This document shows, piece by piece, positions 1 through 7,872 of a DNA stretch of 19,928 nt. Each line of letters starts with the position of its first letter. Position 1 is the first letter of the stretch. The stretch is from contig JASEIZ010000014.1 of NCBI GenBank assembly GCA_030017395.1, positions 1 through 19,928 on the forward strand, in the 5' to 3' direction. Made by a program: the position numbers and the translations under genes. The notes under the pieces were generated by a model. The model was not told the DNA's origin and did no database searches. It was given only the letters and a program-made list of their open reading frames with translations. The DNA is from Desulfobacterales bacterium (GTDB taxonomy: Bacteria; Desulfobacterota; Desulfobacteria; Desulfobacterales; ETH-SRB1).

Positions 1-29
1 CAACCGTGGGTTTCAACCCACGTTGAAAT
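1..29 (+). repeat. CRISPR-repeat-like hairpin cut by window edge
   Basis: GTGGG (6-10) pairs with CCCAC (17-21) around the loop TTTCAA. The stem is followed by GTTGAAAT (22-29), which has the form of the 8-base handle that ends many type I CRISPR repeats. A competing stem, TTTCAA (11-16) with TTGAAA (23-28), is also possible. No second copy is seen in the next 150 bases, so this would be the terminal repeat of an array lying to the left of the window. A simple terminator or regulatory hairpin is the main alternative. Confidence 0.3.
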
Positions 30-63
30 GGAAAATGTAATGGAAATTAACGGAAAATATTGG

Positions 64-126
64 AGGTAAGGCAGAAAATGCCGAGCCTAAAATATAGCAT
101 TCGGAAGCGTTACAAGTTTTCGAATG
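64..126 (+). promoter_or_regulatory. Structured leader of the ParB/helicase operon
   Basis: Two hairpins precede the first gene. AGG/GGCA (64-66, 70-73) pairs with TGCC/CCT (79-82, 86-88) around GAAAA. CATTCGGAA (98-106) pairs with TTTCGAATG (118-126), with one G-T pair, and covers an upstream ATG at 124. The second stem ends 17 bases before the GGGAGG ribosome site at 143. No convincing -35/-10 pair was found in the first 123 bases, so the promoter may lie to the left of the window. A regulatory role is inferred. Confidence 0.25.
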
Positions 127-156
127 GATACTAAATTTTTTCGGGAGGGAAGAAAT

Positions 157-1155
157 ATGAGCACATTTGTTGAACTGCCTATCGACCAAATTACAATAGA
201 TAAAGAAAACCCGAGAATAGCAAACTATTTAGCCATTCATGACCCAAATAATATAACCAGCGATCTAATTGCATTGCTACTCGGCACAACTACGGCAGCT
301 TGTGAAAGCCTGCGTGAATCAATTAGGGAAAATGGAGGGATCATTCATCCGATAATCGTTAATAAAGAGCCCGATGGTACATATCGAGTTATTGAAGGAA
401 ATACCCGTCTCCAAATCTATAAGGATTTTTTAAGCTCCGGAGTTCCAGGTAATTGGAGTGTGATTAAGGCCATTGTTTATGATGGTCTTGATACAGACCG
501 CATTCACTCAATTCGGCTACAAGCACATTTAGTTGGGCCTCGTGACTGGGATTCATATTCAAAGGCAAAGTACCTTAATTATTTGTATAATATTGAGCAC
601 ATGCCTATGAATACGCTGATTTCTTTTTGTGGAGGTTCGTCAAAAGCTTCAGAAATCAAGAACATGATTGCCGCTTATAACGATATGGAAACATACTATC
701 GTCCTATATGTGATGATGACATGCAGTTTGATATTAAGAAGTTTCAAGGTTTTGTTGAATTACAAAGAAAAACCGTGCTGGACTCTATATTGGGGCATGG
801 TTATACTAAGACTGATTTTTCAAGATGGATACAAGATGAAAAAATCAGTGTTTTACAAGATGTTCGCCGTATTCCAGATATTTTAAATAGCAAAAAAGCG
901 ACGGAAACTTTCTTAAGAGAGAATAGTACTGAGGCAAAAAAGATTCTCGCCGTGGAAGAAATAACATCTGAAAAACTAAAAGATGTTCCGTATGAAATGC
1001 TGGCGAAAGAACTTTCTAAAAGAATGATGAACATGAGTGTTTTTGAACTGCATCATTTGCGTGATGATCCAGAGTATTCAGAAAAGCTGAATAGTTTACG
1101 CAATGCTTGTGATGACATACAAAACATCGTTCTTTCTGAAATTGATGGTGAATAG
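157..1155 (+). CDS. ParB-like N-terminal domain protein (first copy)
   Basis: A 332-residue protein of the ParB/sulfiredoxin superfamily. The ParB-like fold fills about residues 1-120: ENPRI near residue 17, the run IRENGGIIHPIIV around residue 57, and VIEGNTR at 78-84 where chromosomal ParB proteins carry the GExRR-type phosphate/CTP box. The rest is probably helical DNA-binding or partner-binding sequence. The start at 157 is chosen because GGGAGG lies 8 bases upstream; the in-frame ATG at 124 has no ribosome site. It opens a five-gene operon and its stop is 2 bases from the nuclease gene. It resembles the fourth gene in layout, so the two are probably paralogues. Members of this superfamily act in plasmid partition, in phages and in DNA-modification or defence operons; no ParA partner is visible, so partition is unlikely. 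The exact job is unknown. Confidence 0.8.
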   Translation: MSTFVELPIDQITIDKENPRIANYLAIHDPNNITSDLIALLLGTTTAACESLRESIRENGGIIHPIIVNKEPDGTYRVIEGNTRLQIYKDFLSSGVPGNWSVIKAIVYDGLDTDRIHSIRLQAHLVGPRDWDSYSKAKYLNYLYNIEHMPMNTLISFCGGSSKASEIKNMIAAYNDMETYYRPICDDDMQFDIKKFQGFVELQRKTVLDSILGHGYTKTDFSRWIQDEKISVLQDVRRIPDILNSKKATETFLRENSTEAKKILAVEEITSEKLKDVPYEMLAKELSKRMMNMSVFELHHLRDDPEYSEKLNSLRNACDDIQNIVLSEIDGE

Positions 1156-1157
1156 AC

Positions 1158-1565
1158 ATGTCGGAATCTTTTCAGCATCAGCAGCTTGTACAATTATTGA
1201 AAAAAGAAGTTGTAAAGCTAACCCCTTCAGGTTGTCAGGGATTAATCCAACAGGATTCTTCTGATTCTTTGGCTTTACCACCCAAAACGATTGAAGGCTA
1301 TCGCCCTGACATCTATTACTGCTTCGAAAGCCTTTTAATAATTGGAGAGGCTAAGACTGCAAATGATGTTGAACGGCAACATAGCCGTGCTCAATATGAA
1401 GCATATCTTAAAGAATGTGCTAATTTTCATGGCAATGCTATTTTTATTTTGGCGGTCCCTTGGATGGAACGTGCAACGGCTCACAATATTTTGCGAAACC
1501 TGAGAAAGAAGGTCCCTGGGAACTATACAATAAAGATTCTTGAATGGATAGGAGGTGTGGTATGA
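1158..1565 (+). CDS. Small PD-(D/E)XK family nuclease
   Basis: A 135-residue protein with a clear PD-(D/E)XK active site: P50-D51 in GYRPDIYY, then twelve residues, then E64-A65-K66 in LLIIGEAKT. This is the metal-binding core of restriction-type and VRR-NUC/Holliday-junction-resolvase-type nucleases. Its size suits a single catalytic domain with no separate DNA-recognition domain, so specificity probably comes from a partner. It starts 2 bases after the first ParB-like gene with only a weak ribosome site, and its last codons overlap the helicase start in an ATGA overlap, so translation is probably coupled on both sides. The pairing with an SNF2-type helicase suggests a helicase-nuclease unit. 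Family assignment is good; whether it cuts, nicks or resolves branched DNA is unknown. Confidence 0.78.
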   Translation: MSESFQHQQLVQLLKKEVVKLTPSGCQGLIQQDSSDSLALPPKTIEGYRPDIYYCFESLLIIGEAKTANDVERQHSRAQYEAYLKECANFHGNAIFILAVPWMERATAHNILRNLRKKVPGNYTIKILEWIGGVV

Positions 1566-3058
1566 AAAAAATTCATCTTTCGAATGAACCAAAAACTAAT
1601 CCGAAATTTGATGCCTTTCCATACCAAAAAGAAGCCTTCGAATCCATAAAGGATTTGGAATATGCTGCTGTTTTTCATGAGCAAGGCTTAGGGAAAACAA
1701 AAATCGCCATTGATACACTACTTTATTGGTTAGAAAAATCTTCTATTGATACCGTTTTGATAGTTACTAAAAAGCAGCTTGTTCAGAACTGGAAGAAAGA
1801 ATTTTCCTCACATACTTATATTAAACCTGCCATCCTAACAGATGAAAAGAAAAACAATCATTTTGTGTTTGTAAGTCCGGCACGGGTTATTATAACTAAT
1901 TTTGAAATCTTGCAGGTTGAAAAAAACCAATTTGTTTTATATTTAAAAACAAGAAATGTCGCTATTATTATCGACGAATCTGCAAAGCTTAAAAACCCTA
2001 AATCTAAGCTCACACAGACATATTTTGAGCTCTCTCATTTGTTCAAAAAACGATTAATATTAACAGGCACCCCTGTTGCTAATCGCCCATATGACATATG
2101 GGCACAGATATTCTTTTTAGATCATGGCAAGAGTTTAGGCAATAATTTTTCTGACTTTAAGGCACAAACGGACCTTTCCAATAAACTTGCAGGAAATGAA
2201 GATTTGCAAGAAGCCTTTGAACGTGAATTATCCGGTATATTTGAAAAAATCAGTGCTTTTTCTGTTAGAGAAACTAAAAACAGCGGGATCATCTCTCTCC
2301 CTGATAAAGTTTATATTCGAGAAGAAACTGAACTATCACCTGAACAAAGCGTATTATACCAGCAAATACGCGAAGAGCTTCGAATTGAAGTTATTAAAAA
2401 TGGCGAGAAAATTATTGATGATTCCTCTGCAATGGTAAAGCGGCTGCTCCGTTTAATTCAAGTCACGTCCAACCCTTTACTTATTGATGAAAGTTTCATA
2501 GGAAAGTCTGCAAAGGAAACGATTCTGGATGAGTTGATTAAAGGTATTTTAGCAAAAGATGAAAAATGTATTGTCTGGACAAGCTTCATTGAAAATGTTG
2601 ATTATTTTAATAAGCTATATTCTCAATTCGGGTCGGTAAAAATACATGGCGGTATGAAAATAACAGAAAGGAACCGCTCCGTAGAAAAGTTTAGGTTACA
2701 GGAGCACAAGGTTCTCTTTGCAACTCCAGCATCTGCGAAAGAAGGCCTTACACTAACAGAAGCAAACCACGTTATTTTTTATGACCGTGGATTTAGTCTT
2801 GATGATTACTTGCAGGCGCAGGATAGAATCCATCGAATATCTCAAACAAAGACTTGCTATGTTCATAACATTATCGCACGTGGAACAATAGACGAATGGA
2901 TTGATGTACTACTGGAAGCAAAACAGAATGCCGCATCACTTGTCCAAGGGGACATATCGCTAGATGAATATAAATTTAAAGTAGATTACAGCTTTGGCGA
3001 TATAGTAAAAAAAATATTAAATATTCAAGCTTGTCAGGAGGAATTACGCTATGAGTAA
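1562..3058 (+). CDS. SNF2-type (superfamily 2) helicase/translocase
   Basis: A 498-residue ATPase with the SNF2 motif set. Walker A is GLGKT at 42-46 within HEQGLGKTKIAI; the Walker B box is DESA (138-141) in IIIDESAKLKNP; motif III is LTGTP (167-171); motif VI is QAQDRIHRISQ near 418-428, typical of SNF2 proteins. The two RecA-like domains fill nearly the whole chain, so it is a compact single-function motor that would move along double-stranded DNA. The start at 1562 has GGAGG six bases upstream; an in-frame ATG at 1544 lacks a site. It overlaps the nuclease stop by four bases (ATGA) and overlaps the next gene by eight. It is likely the motor of a complex with the adjacent nuclease and ParB-like proteins. 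Confidence 0.9.
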   Translation: MKKIHLSNEPKTNPKFDAFPYQKEAFESIKDLEYAAVFHEQGLGKTKIAIDTLLYWLEKSSIDTVLIVTKKQLVQNWKKEFSSHTYIKPAILTDEKKNNHFVFVSPARVIITNFEILQVEKNQFVLYLKTRNVAIIIDESAKLKNPKSKLTQTYFELSHLFKKRLILTGTPVANRPYDIWAQIFFLDHGKSLGNNFSDFKAQTDLSNKLAGNEDLQEAFERELSGIFEKISAFSVRETKNSGIISLPDKVYIREETELSPEQSVLYQQIREELRIEVIKNGEKIIDDSSAMVKRLLRLIQVTSNPLLIDESFIGKSAKETILDELIKGILAKDEKCIVWTSFIENVDYFNKLYSQFGSVKIHGGMKITERNRSVEKFRLQEHKVLFATPASAKEGLTLTEANHVIFYDRGFSLDDYLQAQDRIHRISQTKTCYVHNIIARGTIDEWIDVLLEAKQNAASLVQGDISLDEYKFKVDYSFGDIVKKILNIQACQEELRYE

Positions 3059-4043
3059 GATTACCATTGGTAAAAAGGAATTCGATGCCGAAGAAAGAAT
3101 ACTCAATCAAAGCGAATTGCTTTTTTATGAAGAGAACCCAAGAATTTATTCCATTATCAATTCGGATGGAAATGTGCCTTCACAAGAAGGAATTGAGGAT
3201 ATCTTAACAACTATGGATCACGTAAAACAATTACGTGTTTCCATCGAACAGAATGGCGGAATTATTGACCCGCTAATTGTCCTTAATCGAAAAGGCAATT
3301 ATATTGTACTGGAAGGTAACAGCCGTTTGGCAGCATATCGTCTTCTTGCAAGAAAGGACCCATCAAAATGGAAAGACGTTAAATGCTCTGTTTTATCCGA
3401 GGACATAACTGATGATGATATTTTTACTCTGTTAGGACAGTATCATCTGATTGGCAGAAAAGACTGGAGTAAGTTTGAACAAGCCGCATACGTATTTCGA
3501 AAAAAGAATTCCTCTAAACTTGATAACGACATTCTTGCAAAAAGTGTTGGCCTATCTACTGGAACAGTAGAGCAGTATTTAAGAGTTTATACCTTTATGC
3601 GTGATAATGATGATTTGCGTCCAGATAGGTGGAGTTATTACGATGAATACTTAAAAAATAGAGGGATTAAAAAATATCGAGATACAAATCCCAAAATTGA
3701 TGAAACCTTTGTTTCTCAGGTAAAAACTGGTGAAATAAAACAAGCAGTTGACGTTAGAGACCTTCTTGGCACTGTTGCAAAAGGAACTGATAAAACAGCC
3801 AAGAGACTTATGAACGAAATAATTGAAGGTAAAACTTCAATTTATGATGCACACGAGCGTTTTGAGGCCACTGGAAAAACCGGTGGAGCATATACGAAAG
3901 TAAAAAAGTTCAGAGAAACTTTCACTGATGATGATTTTCAAAAGAAAATTAAAACAGAAGCTGCAACGACAAAAGATATTGCCTTTGAGCTAAAGAAAAT
4001 CAAGCAAGCCGTTGAGAAATTACTTAAAGATATCGGCGAATAA
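3051..4043 (+). CDS. ParB-like N-terminal domain protein (second copy)
   Basis: A 330-residue ParB/sulfiredoxin-superfamily protein. ENPRI at about residue 28, IEQNGGIIDPLIV near residue 65 and VLEGNSR at 86-92 match the equivalent segments of the first gene of the operon, and a later shared segment (HLIGRKDW here, HLVGPRDW in the first copy) supports common descent. A probable helix-turn-helix follows near residues 160-180, around LAKSVGLSTGTVEQYL, as in ParB proteins. The C-terminus is lysine-rich. An AGGAGG site nine bases upstream supports the start, which lies inside the end of the helicase gene. Two diverged copies in one operon may form a heteromer or recognise different DNA sites. Function is inferred from family only. 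Confidence 0.82.
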   Translation: MSKITIGKKEFDAEERILNQSELLFYEENPRIYSIINSDGNVPSQEGIEDILTTMDHVKQLRVSIEQNGGIIDPLIVLNRKGNYIVLEGNSRLAAYRLLARKDPSKWKDVKCSVLSEDITDDDIFTLLGQYHLIGRKDWSKFEQAAYVFRKKNSSKLDNDILAKSVGLSTGTVEQYLRVYTFMRDNDDLRPDRWSYYDEYLKNRGIKKYRDTNPKIDETFVSQVKTGEIKQAVDVRDLLGTVAKGTDKTAKRLMNEIIEGKTSIYDAHERFEATGKTGGAYTKVKKFRETFTDDDFQKKIKTEAATTKDIAFELKKIKQAVEKLLKDIGE

Positions 4044-4061
4044 GCGAGGGACTATACATAA

Positions 4062-5489
4062 ATGAGAAGAATACTCTTAATCGAACCGTCATATAGAAAT
4101 AAATACCCACCGCTCGGGTTAATGAAGATCAGTGCTTATCATAAAATGCTTGGAGATGAAGTTGTTTTTTGTAAAGGCACAAACCTGTCCTTGCGACAGG
4201 AAAAATGGGACAGGATTTATATAACATCACTTTTTACGTTTTATTGGAACACAACGATTAAAACGATCAAATACTATTTAAAAAGTGTTGATAACACCAA
4301 GCATATTTTTGTTGGTGGTCCGATGGCCACAATTATGGCAGAAGAAATTCTTGCTCAAAAGGGTCTCGAAGAAATTACTATTTTAAGGGGACTTTTGAAT
4401 AAACCAAATATGCTGGATGAAAATGAACATATCGTTGATAACATGGTTCCAGACTATTCTATCATAGACACCACTAAAAATGATTATCTCACTTACAACT
4501 ATCCTGTGAGTGATGCTTTTTTTATACATTCGACCCGTGGTTGTATAAGAAAATGTGAATTTTGTGCTGTACCCAAAATCGAGCCAAATTTTAAAAAATA
4601 TGTGGACATTAAACCAAATATCGAGAATGTTATCAAGCAATTTGGAGATAGGCGCGATCTAATGATTATGGATAATAACATATTAGCTTCACCAGACTTG
4701 GAGCAAATTGTTCAAGATATTATTGATTGCGGATTTGGCGTTAATAACAATGATTATAAATATATCAAAGATGGCAAAGAGCGGACTAAAAAGCGATATG
4801 TAGACTTTAATCAGGGATTAGATGCACGGTTACTGTATGAGCATCCTGAAAAAATGGAACTATTAAGTCGAGTTGCGGTAAAGCCGCTTCGAATAGCCTT
4901 TGACCATGCTGACGATGAGTTTGTAAAGATATACACACGGTGTATGTGGCTGGCAGCCGAAAATAATATTAAAGATGTATCAAACTATATCTTGTTCAAT
5001 TTTGAAGATGAACCGAATGATTTATATAAAAGGCTTGAAATCAACGTCCTGCTAAATACACAATTTGAAAACGCCGGATATCGTACAAGGATATGGTCAT
5101 TCCCAATGAGATTTTCTCCGATTTTTGGTGAGGAAGCTAAAGGGCGAAAGTTCTTAGGTAAAAAATGGGTGAGAAAGCAGCTTAGGGGTATTCAATGCAT
5201 CTTAAATGCTACCCATGGTGTTGTAGGCCCCAAGCATGCCTTTTTTAAAAAAGCTTTCGGAGAAAACATCGATGAATTCAATAAACTTATCTGGATGCCA
5301 GAAAAATATATCATTTATAGAAATGAAAATATTGAAAATGGTAATACCGACCGTTGGAATGAGTTGTTTTGCCAACTTGATACAAATTCACTCGCTGAAT
5401 TCAAGAGCCTGATTGGTGATAATGTCTTTGTAGACAAACGCTCTGACAATAGACTTATTTCAAAGCTTTTATCGCATTATACAGAATAA
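4062..5489 (+). CDS. Radical SAM protein with B12-fold-like N-terminus
   Basis: A 475-residue radical SAM enzyme. The cluster-binding motif CxxxCxxC is C161-C165-C168 in TRGCIRKCEFC, which would hold a 4Fe-4S cluster and split S-adenosylmethionine. Residues 1-110 resemble the Rossmann-type cobalamin-binding fold of the B12/radical SAM families (PPLGL at 16-20, HIFVGGP at 81-87), but no DxHxxG cobalamin-ligand motif is seen, so cobalamin may not be bound as usual. GAGGG lies 11 bases before the start and the gene follows the second ParB-like gene after 18 bases, so it belongs to the operon. Related enzymes methylate or methylthiolate RNA, proteins or small molecules. In this setting DNA or nucleotide modification is an attractive but unproven guess. 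It is the last gene of the operon. Confidence 0.85.
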   Translation: MRRILLIEPSYRNKYPPLGLMKISAYHKMLGDEVVFCKGTNLSLRQEKWDRIYITSLFTFYWNTTIKTIKYYLKSVDNTKHIFVGGPMATIMAEEILAQKGLEEITILRGLLNKPNMLDENEHIVDNMVPDYSIIDTTKNDYLTYNYPVSDAFFIHSTRGCIRKCEFCAVPKIEPNFKKYVDIKPNIENVIKQFGDRRDLMIMDNNILASPDLEQIVQDIIDCGFGVNNNDYKYIKDGKERTKKRYVDFNQGLDARLLYEHPEKMELLSRVAVKPLRIAFDHADDEFVKIYTRCMWLAAENNIKDVSNYILFNFEDEPNDLYKRLEINVLLNTQFENAGYRTRIWSFPMRFSPIFGEEAKGRKFLGKKWVRKQLRGIQCILNATHGVVGPKHAFFKKAFGENIDEFNKLIWMPEKYIIYRNENIENGNTDRWNELFCQLDTNSLAEFKSLIGDNVFVDKRSDNRLISKLLSHYTE

Positions 5490-5519
5490 TTTTCTTAGAT
5501 TCAATCTTTTGATAGCTAT

Positions 5520-5557
5520 CTCCCTTAGTCTGTGGTAGTCTATGTGGCTGAAGGGAG
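5520..5557 (+). promoter_or_regulatory. Hairpin covering a ribosome site
   Basis: CTCCCTT (5520-5526) is complementary to AAGGGAG (5551-5557), which contains the ribosome site of the gene starting at 5567. If it forms in the mRNA, the stem would hide the site and lower translation. The loop is 24 bases. The pairing is seen directly; the regulatory effect is inferred. Confidence 0.35.
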
Positions 5558-5566
5558 GTAATTTCA

Positions 5567-6313
5567 ATGAAGAAGATTATCACCAGCACCAGCATCATCC
5601 TCGCCGCTTGTGTCGTCCTGTGCTCCGCTGTGTGGCCACAGGGCGCCGAGTACAGGAATATATCCGCCGAGCCGATGGAACCCGCCGTAATCGCCGAAAT
5701 TGAAGCAAAGTCGGGAGAACGGCAGCAGATTATTCTTTCTACCCAAAATAACACTCCTGAGCCGAAGCTTGTCGCAGAAATTGAGCCACTAAAAGAGGTT
5801 GTGACGACAATAGTTGAAAAATTCGAGCCGCCCCAACCCGCTAAACCAGCATCAAATTCGGCTTCATCGCCTGCCCAGCCATCATCCGACCCCAAGCCCG
5901 GATCAAAGACCGTTATTGACGGTAAACCGCATGTGTGGATTCCGGGCTTCGGATGGATCGAGGATCACGGCAGCGGAAGTGTTGGGATTACAGTTGACGG
6001 AGAAGGGGATATAAATAAACAGGTTGGCGTCATGGGCGGCGGAACGAGAGTTGGCAATCCCGGTGATGAACTTACTGGCCATAAAGTTGGCATAATGGGT
6101 GGCTGCGGGTCAGTTGCCGAGGATATGTACGAGAACGGCAATAAAATCGGCATTATGGGCGGCGATGAACCTCATGCAGGAAAAGCCACTTTTCCATCGG
6201 CTGAAGTGCCAGAGCCTGAAGGCGATGTCAAATACATCAAGTTTGCTGAAGTACCCGAAAAGAACAGCACACCGCCTGCCTATAAGCCGAACACCACATC
6301 ATCCGGTCAATAA
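5567..6313 (+). CDS. DUF6550-type secreted protein of Tn1549-like elements
   Basis: A 248-residue protein starting MKKIITSTSIILAACVVLC, a secretion signal or membrane anchor. It continues with a charged, proline-rich linker (about residues 60-115), then the segment KPHVWIPGFGWIEDHG (about 122-137) and repeated glycine-rich units of the VGIMGG kind between about residues 150 and 200. This arrangement is what I recall for the DUF6550 family carried by Tn1549-like conjugative elements; the function of that family is unknown. GGGAGG lies eight bases before the start. The GC content is visibly higher than in the operon to the left, marking a change of origin. It converges on a small minus-strand gene across a terminator-like hairpin. 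Confidence 0.75.
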   Translation: MKKIITSTSIILAACVVLCSAVWPQGAEYRNISAEPMEPAVIAEIEAKSGERQQIILSTQNNTPEPKLVAEIEPLKEVVTTIVEKFEPPQPAKPASNSASSPAQPSSDPKPGSKTVIDGKPHVWIPGFGWIEDHGSGSVGITVDGEGDINKQVGVMGGGTRVGNPGDELTGHKVGIMGGCGSVAEDMYENGNKIGIMGGDEPHAGKATFPSAEVPEPEGDVKYIKFAEVPEKNSTPPAYKPNTTSSGQ

Positions 6314-6331
6314 CTATGAAAATGCCGAAAG

Positions 6332-6360
6332 CAGGGGCGCCGCAAAATACGGCACCCCTG
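6332..6360. terminator. Terminator-like hairpin between convergent genes
   Basis: CAGGGGCGCCG (6332-6342) pairs with CGGCACCCCTG (6350-6360) with one mismatch around a 7-base loop. It sits between the ends of a plus-strand gene (6313) and a minus-strand gene (6373). There is no good T-run on either side, so it may work only partly. Confidence 0.5.
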
Positions 6361-6372
6361 TTCGTACAACAA

Positions 6373-6594
6373 TTACTTTACTTCATGAAAAAGCTTCCAT
6401 ACTCTCTTAAAGCCCCAGCAAAGCACAGCCTCAAACCACATCGGTAGCTTCATCTGCCTCCATCTCATAGTCTTCGCCCGATGGGCGATAAGCGCATCCT
6501 CCGTCTCATCCCCGATGCGGATTGCGCCAATGGGCCTCTTCTCGATGCGGACGTTATTCTCGTCCACAGTAATTACATAACTGATTTTCTTCAT
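6373..6594 (-). CDS. Small hypothetical protein downstream of the relaxase
   Basis: A 73-residue protein beginning MKKISYVITVDENNVRIEKR. It is basic, with tryptophans toward the end (MKLPMWFEAVLCWGFKRVW), and no catalytic motif was seen. The start is chosen because GGAGG (minus strand, plus coordinates 6604-6608) lies nine bases upstream; longer readings start inside the relaxase end. It follows the broken relaxase gene by 19 bases and would be cotranscribed with it. It is probably a conserved small gene of the same mobile element. I cannot name a function. Confidence 0.6.
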   Translation of the reverse strand: MKKISYVITVDENNVRIEKRPIGAIRIGDETEDALIAHRAKTMRWRQMKLPMWFEAVLCWGFKRVWKLFHEVK

Positions 6595-6613
6595 TTTCAC
6601 ATGCCTCCAAAAA

Positions 6614-7589
6614 TTATAGTTGCAAATCCTGCGTCTGTCCGGCTTGCTTCTGCTCATATCGCTCGATCAGCTCCTTTCTCAGCTCTTCCGGAATGGACTC
6701 CACAAACTCCTGATACTCTCGCAGCTGATAAATTAGCGAGCTGTTTTCATTCTGCACGATCTGTGCATTACGCTGGGCTTGCCTCATCTTCGCTTCCAGC
6801 GCCTCCTCGTTATGCTGCAGGATCTCAAGCTGCTGGGCGTAAGGCTTTAGCTGGTTTTCAAAAGCATTGATGCGAGGGTACCATTTGCAGAACATATCCA
6901 GAAGGCTCTCCTTCTTTTTCTGTGCGTTAAAAGCTCCGATGCCCTCAATCTCCCGCTTCATCTGTTCCATCTGCTCTGTCAGGCGGTTGGCTTGTTTGAA
7001 CAGCCAGGTCGGAACGTGTTTGCGTTTGGTGATTGCGGCTGATTCTCCGCGCTCCAGCTCGGAAAACTCCTTCGACATGTGTTCATGAAACTTGTCCTGC
7101 CACTCAATGAGCTTGTTGCGGTCTCCGATTACATCCTTCGCGGACAGGCGCTTATCTTTTGTCAGCGGCACAAAGCACAGATGCATGTGCGGATTCCGCT
7201 CGTCCATATGAACGACTGCCGAAAAGATATTGTCCGCGCCGACTTCTTCCTGTAAAAACTCCAGCGCATGTTTAAAATACTTTTCCGTTTCCTCTGCTGA
7301 GCGGCGGTCAAAAAACTCAGGGCTGGCGGTAATGATGGTGTCGATGAACTTGACGCTGTCCTTTCGTACCTTGCACTTCGGATTTTCTTTCTGTGCTTTT
7401 TCGATGCGGGTCTGTATTTCGCTTGTAATACTTCGCTCTCGGTTTAACAAGATGGAAATTCATCTCCGAGCGCTCTTTATCAATGTCGGGATTGCTGGCA
7501 TACTGCTGCTTTTTTCTTTCGTGGTGCTTCTCCAGAGCGGACGCTGGTCCTCCTCTTCTCTTTTCAAAACGCAAAATCGCATATGGCAT
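6614..7589 (-). pseudogene. MobV-family relaxase, broken by a one-base insertion
   Basis: The N-terminal part, from MPYAILRFEKRRGGPAS to NFHLVKPRAKYYK, is read in one frame from 7589. The rest, from EIQTRIEKAQ onward, is read in the next frame to 6614. Removing one base at about 7421 (the extra G on the plus strand inside TTTCGCTTG) restores a 324-residue protein. The catalytic metal-binding motif HMDERNPHMHL, of the HxDExxPHxH type of Mob/Pre relaxases, is intact in the second part, followed by a long glutamine- and glutamate-rich coiled coil. Such relaxases nick the transfer origin and carry the strand during mobilization. An AGGAG site precedes 7589. As written, transfer function is lost unless the shift is a sequencing error. 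Confidence 0.82.
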
Positions 7590-7660
7590 AATTTAAACAT
7601 CTCCTTTCTGCCGTAGTAACGGCGGTGATCGTCAGTTTCACATACCGCCCCGCCATGCTG

Positions 7661-7758
7661 AAACCGCAGCCGGCTTTCCCGTCATGTTGAGCAGCTTGCC
7701 GGCTGCGTTTTCCCGCCCGCCAAAATGCCCGGCCCCATCAAGGCGGGCCGGTCATTTT
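7661..7758. other. Putative oriT: two long inverted repeats beside the relaxase
   Basis: First hairpin: AAACCGCAGCCGGC (7661-7674) with GCCGGCTGCGTTTT (7698-7711), one mismatch. Second hairpin: AAAATGCCCGGCCC (7722-7735) with GGGCCGGTCATTTT (7745-7758), one mismatch and a 9-base loop. They lie 72 bases upstream of the MobV relaxase gene, the usual place of its nick site, in a gene-free GC-rich stretch. Transfer-origin function is inferred from position and structure; the nick site was not identified. Confidence 0.45.
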
Positions 7759-7825
7759 ATCGATCAATTGTCGGGGCGGTATAACGCACTATACCTTGCG
7801 CCCCGGTGGGGCTGCAAGGTGTGCG

Positions 7826-7842
7826 GCCGGGGACACCCCGGC
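7826..7842. repeat. Short perfect GC hairpin
   Basis: GCCGGGG (7826-7832) pairs with CCCCGGC (7836-7842) around a 3-base loop. It belongs to the hairpin-rich stretch between the relaxase and the AbiE genes. Confidence 0.5.
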
Positions 7843-7872
7843 ACCCCGTTTCCGCGGCTTCGCTTTGGCAGT

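Noticed and set aside
157..4043. Plasmid partition locus
   Set aside because: No ParA ATPase or parS-like repeat was seen, and the ParB-like genes flank a nuclease and a helicase.
157..5489. Dnd or Dpd DNA-modification cluster
   Set aside because: No cysteine desulfurase, DndC-like, DndD-like or TGT-like protein is present; only ParB-like and helicase families are shared.
5455..5895. Long minus-strand open frame opposite the DUF6550-type gene
   Set aside because: It mirrors a gene with signal peptide, ribosome site and family match on the other strand, and it has no ribosome site of its own.
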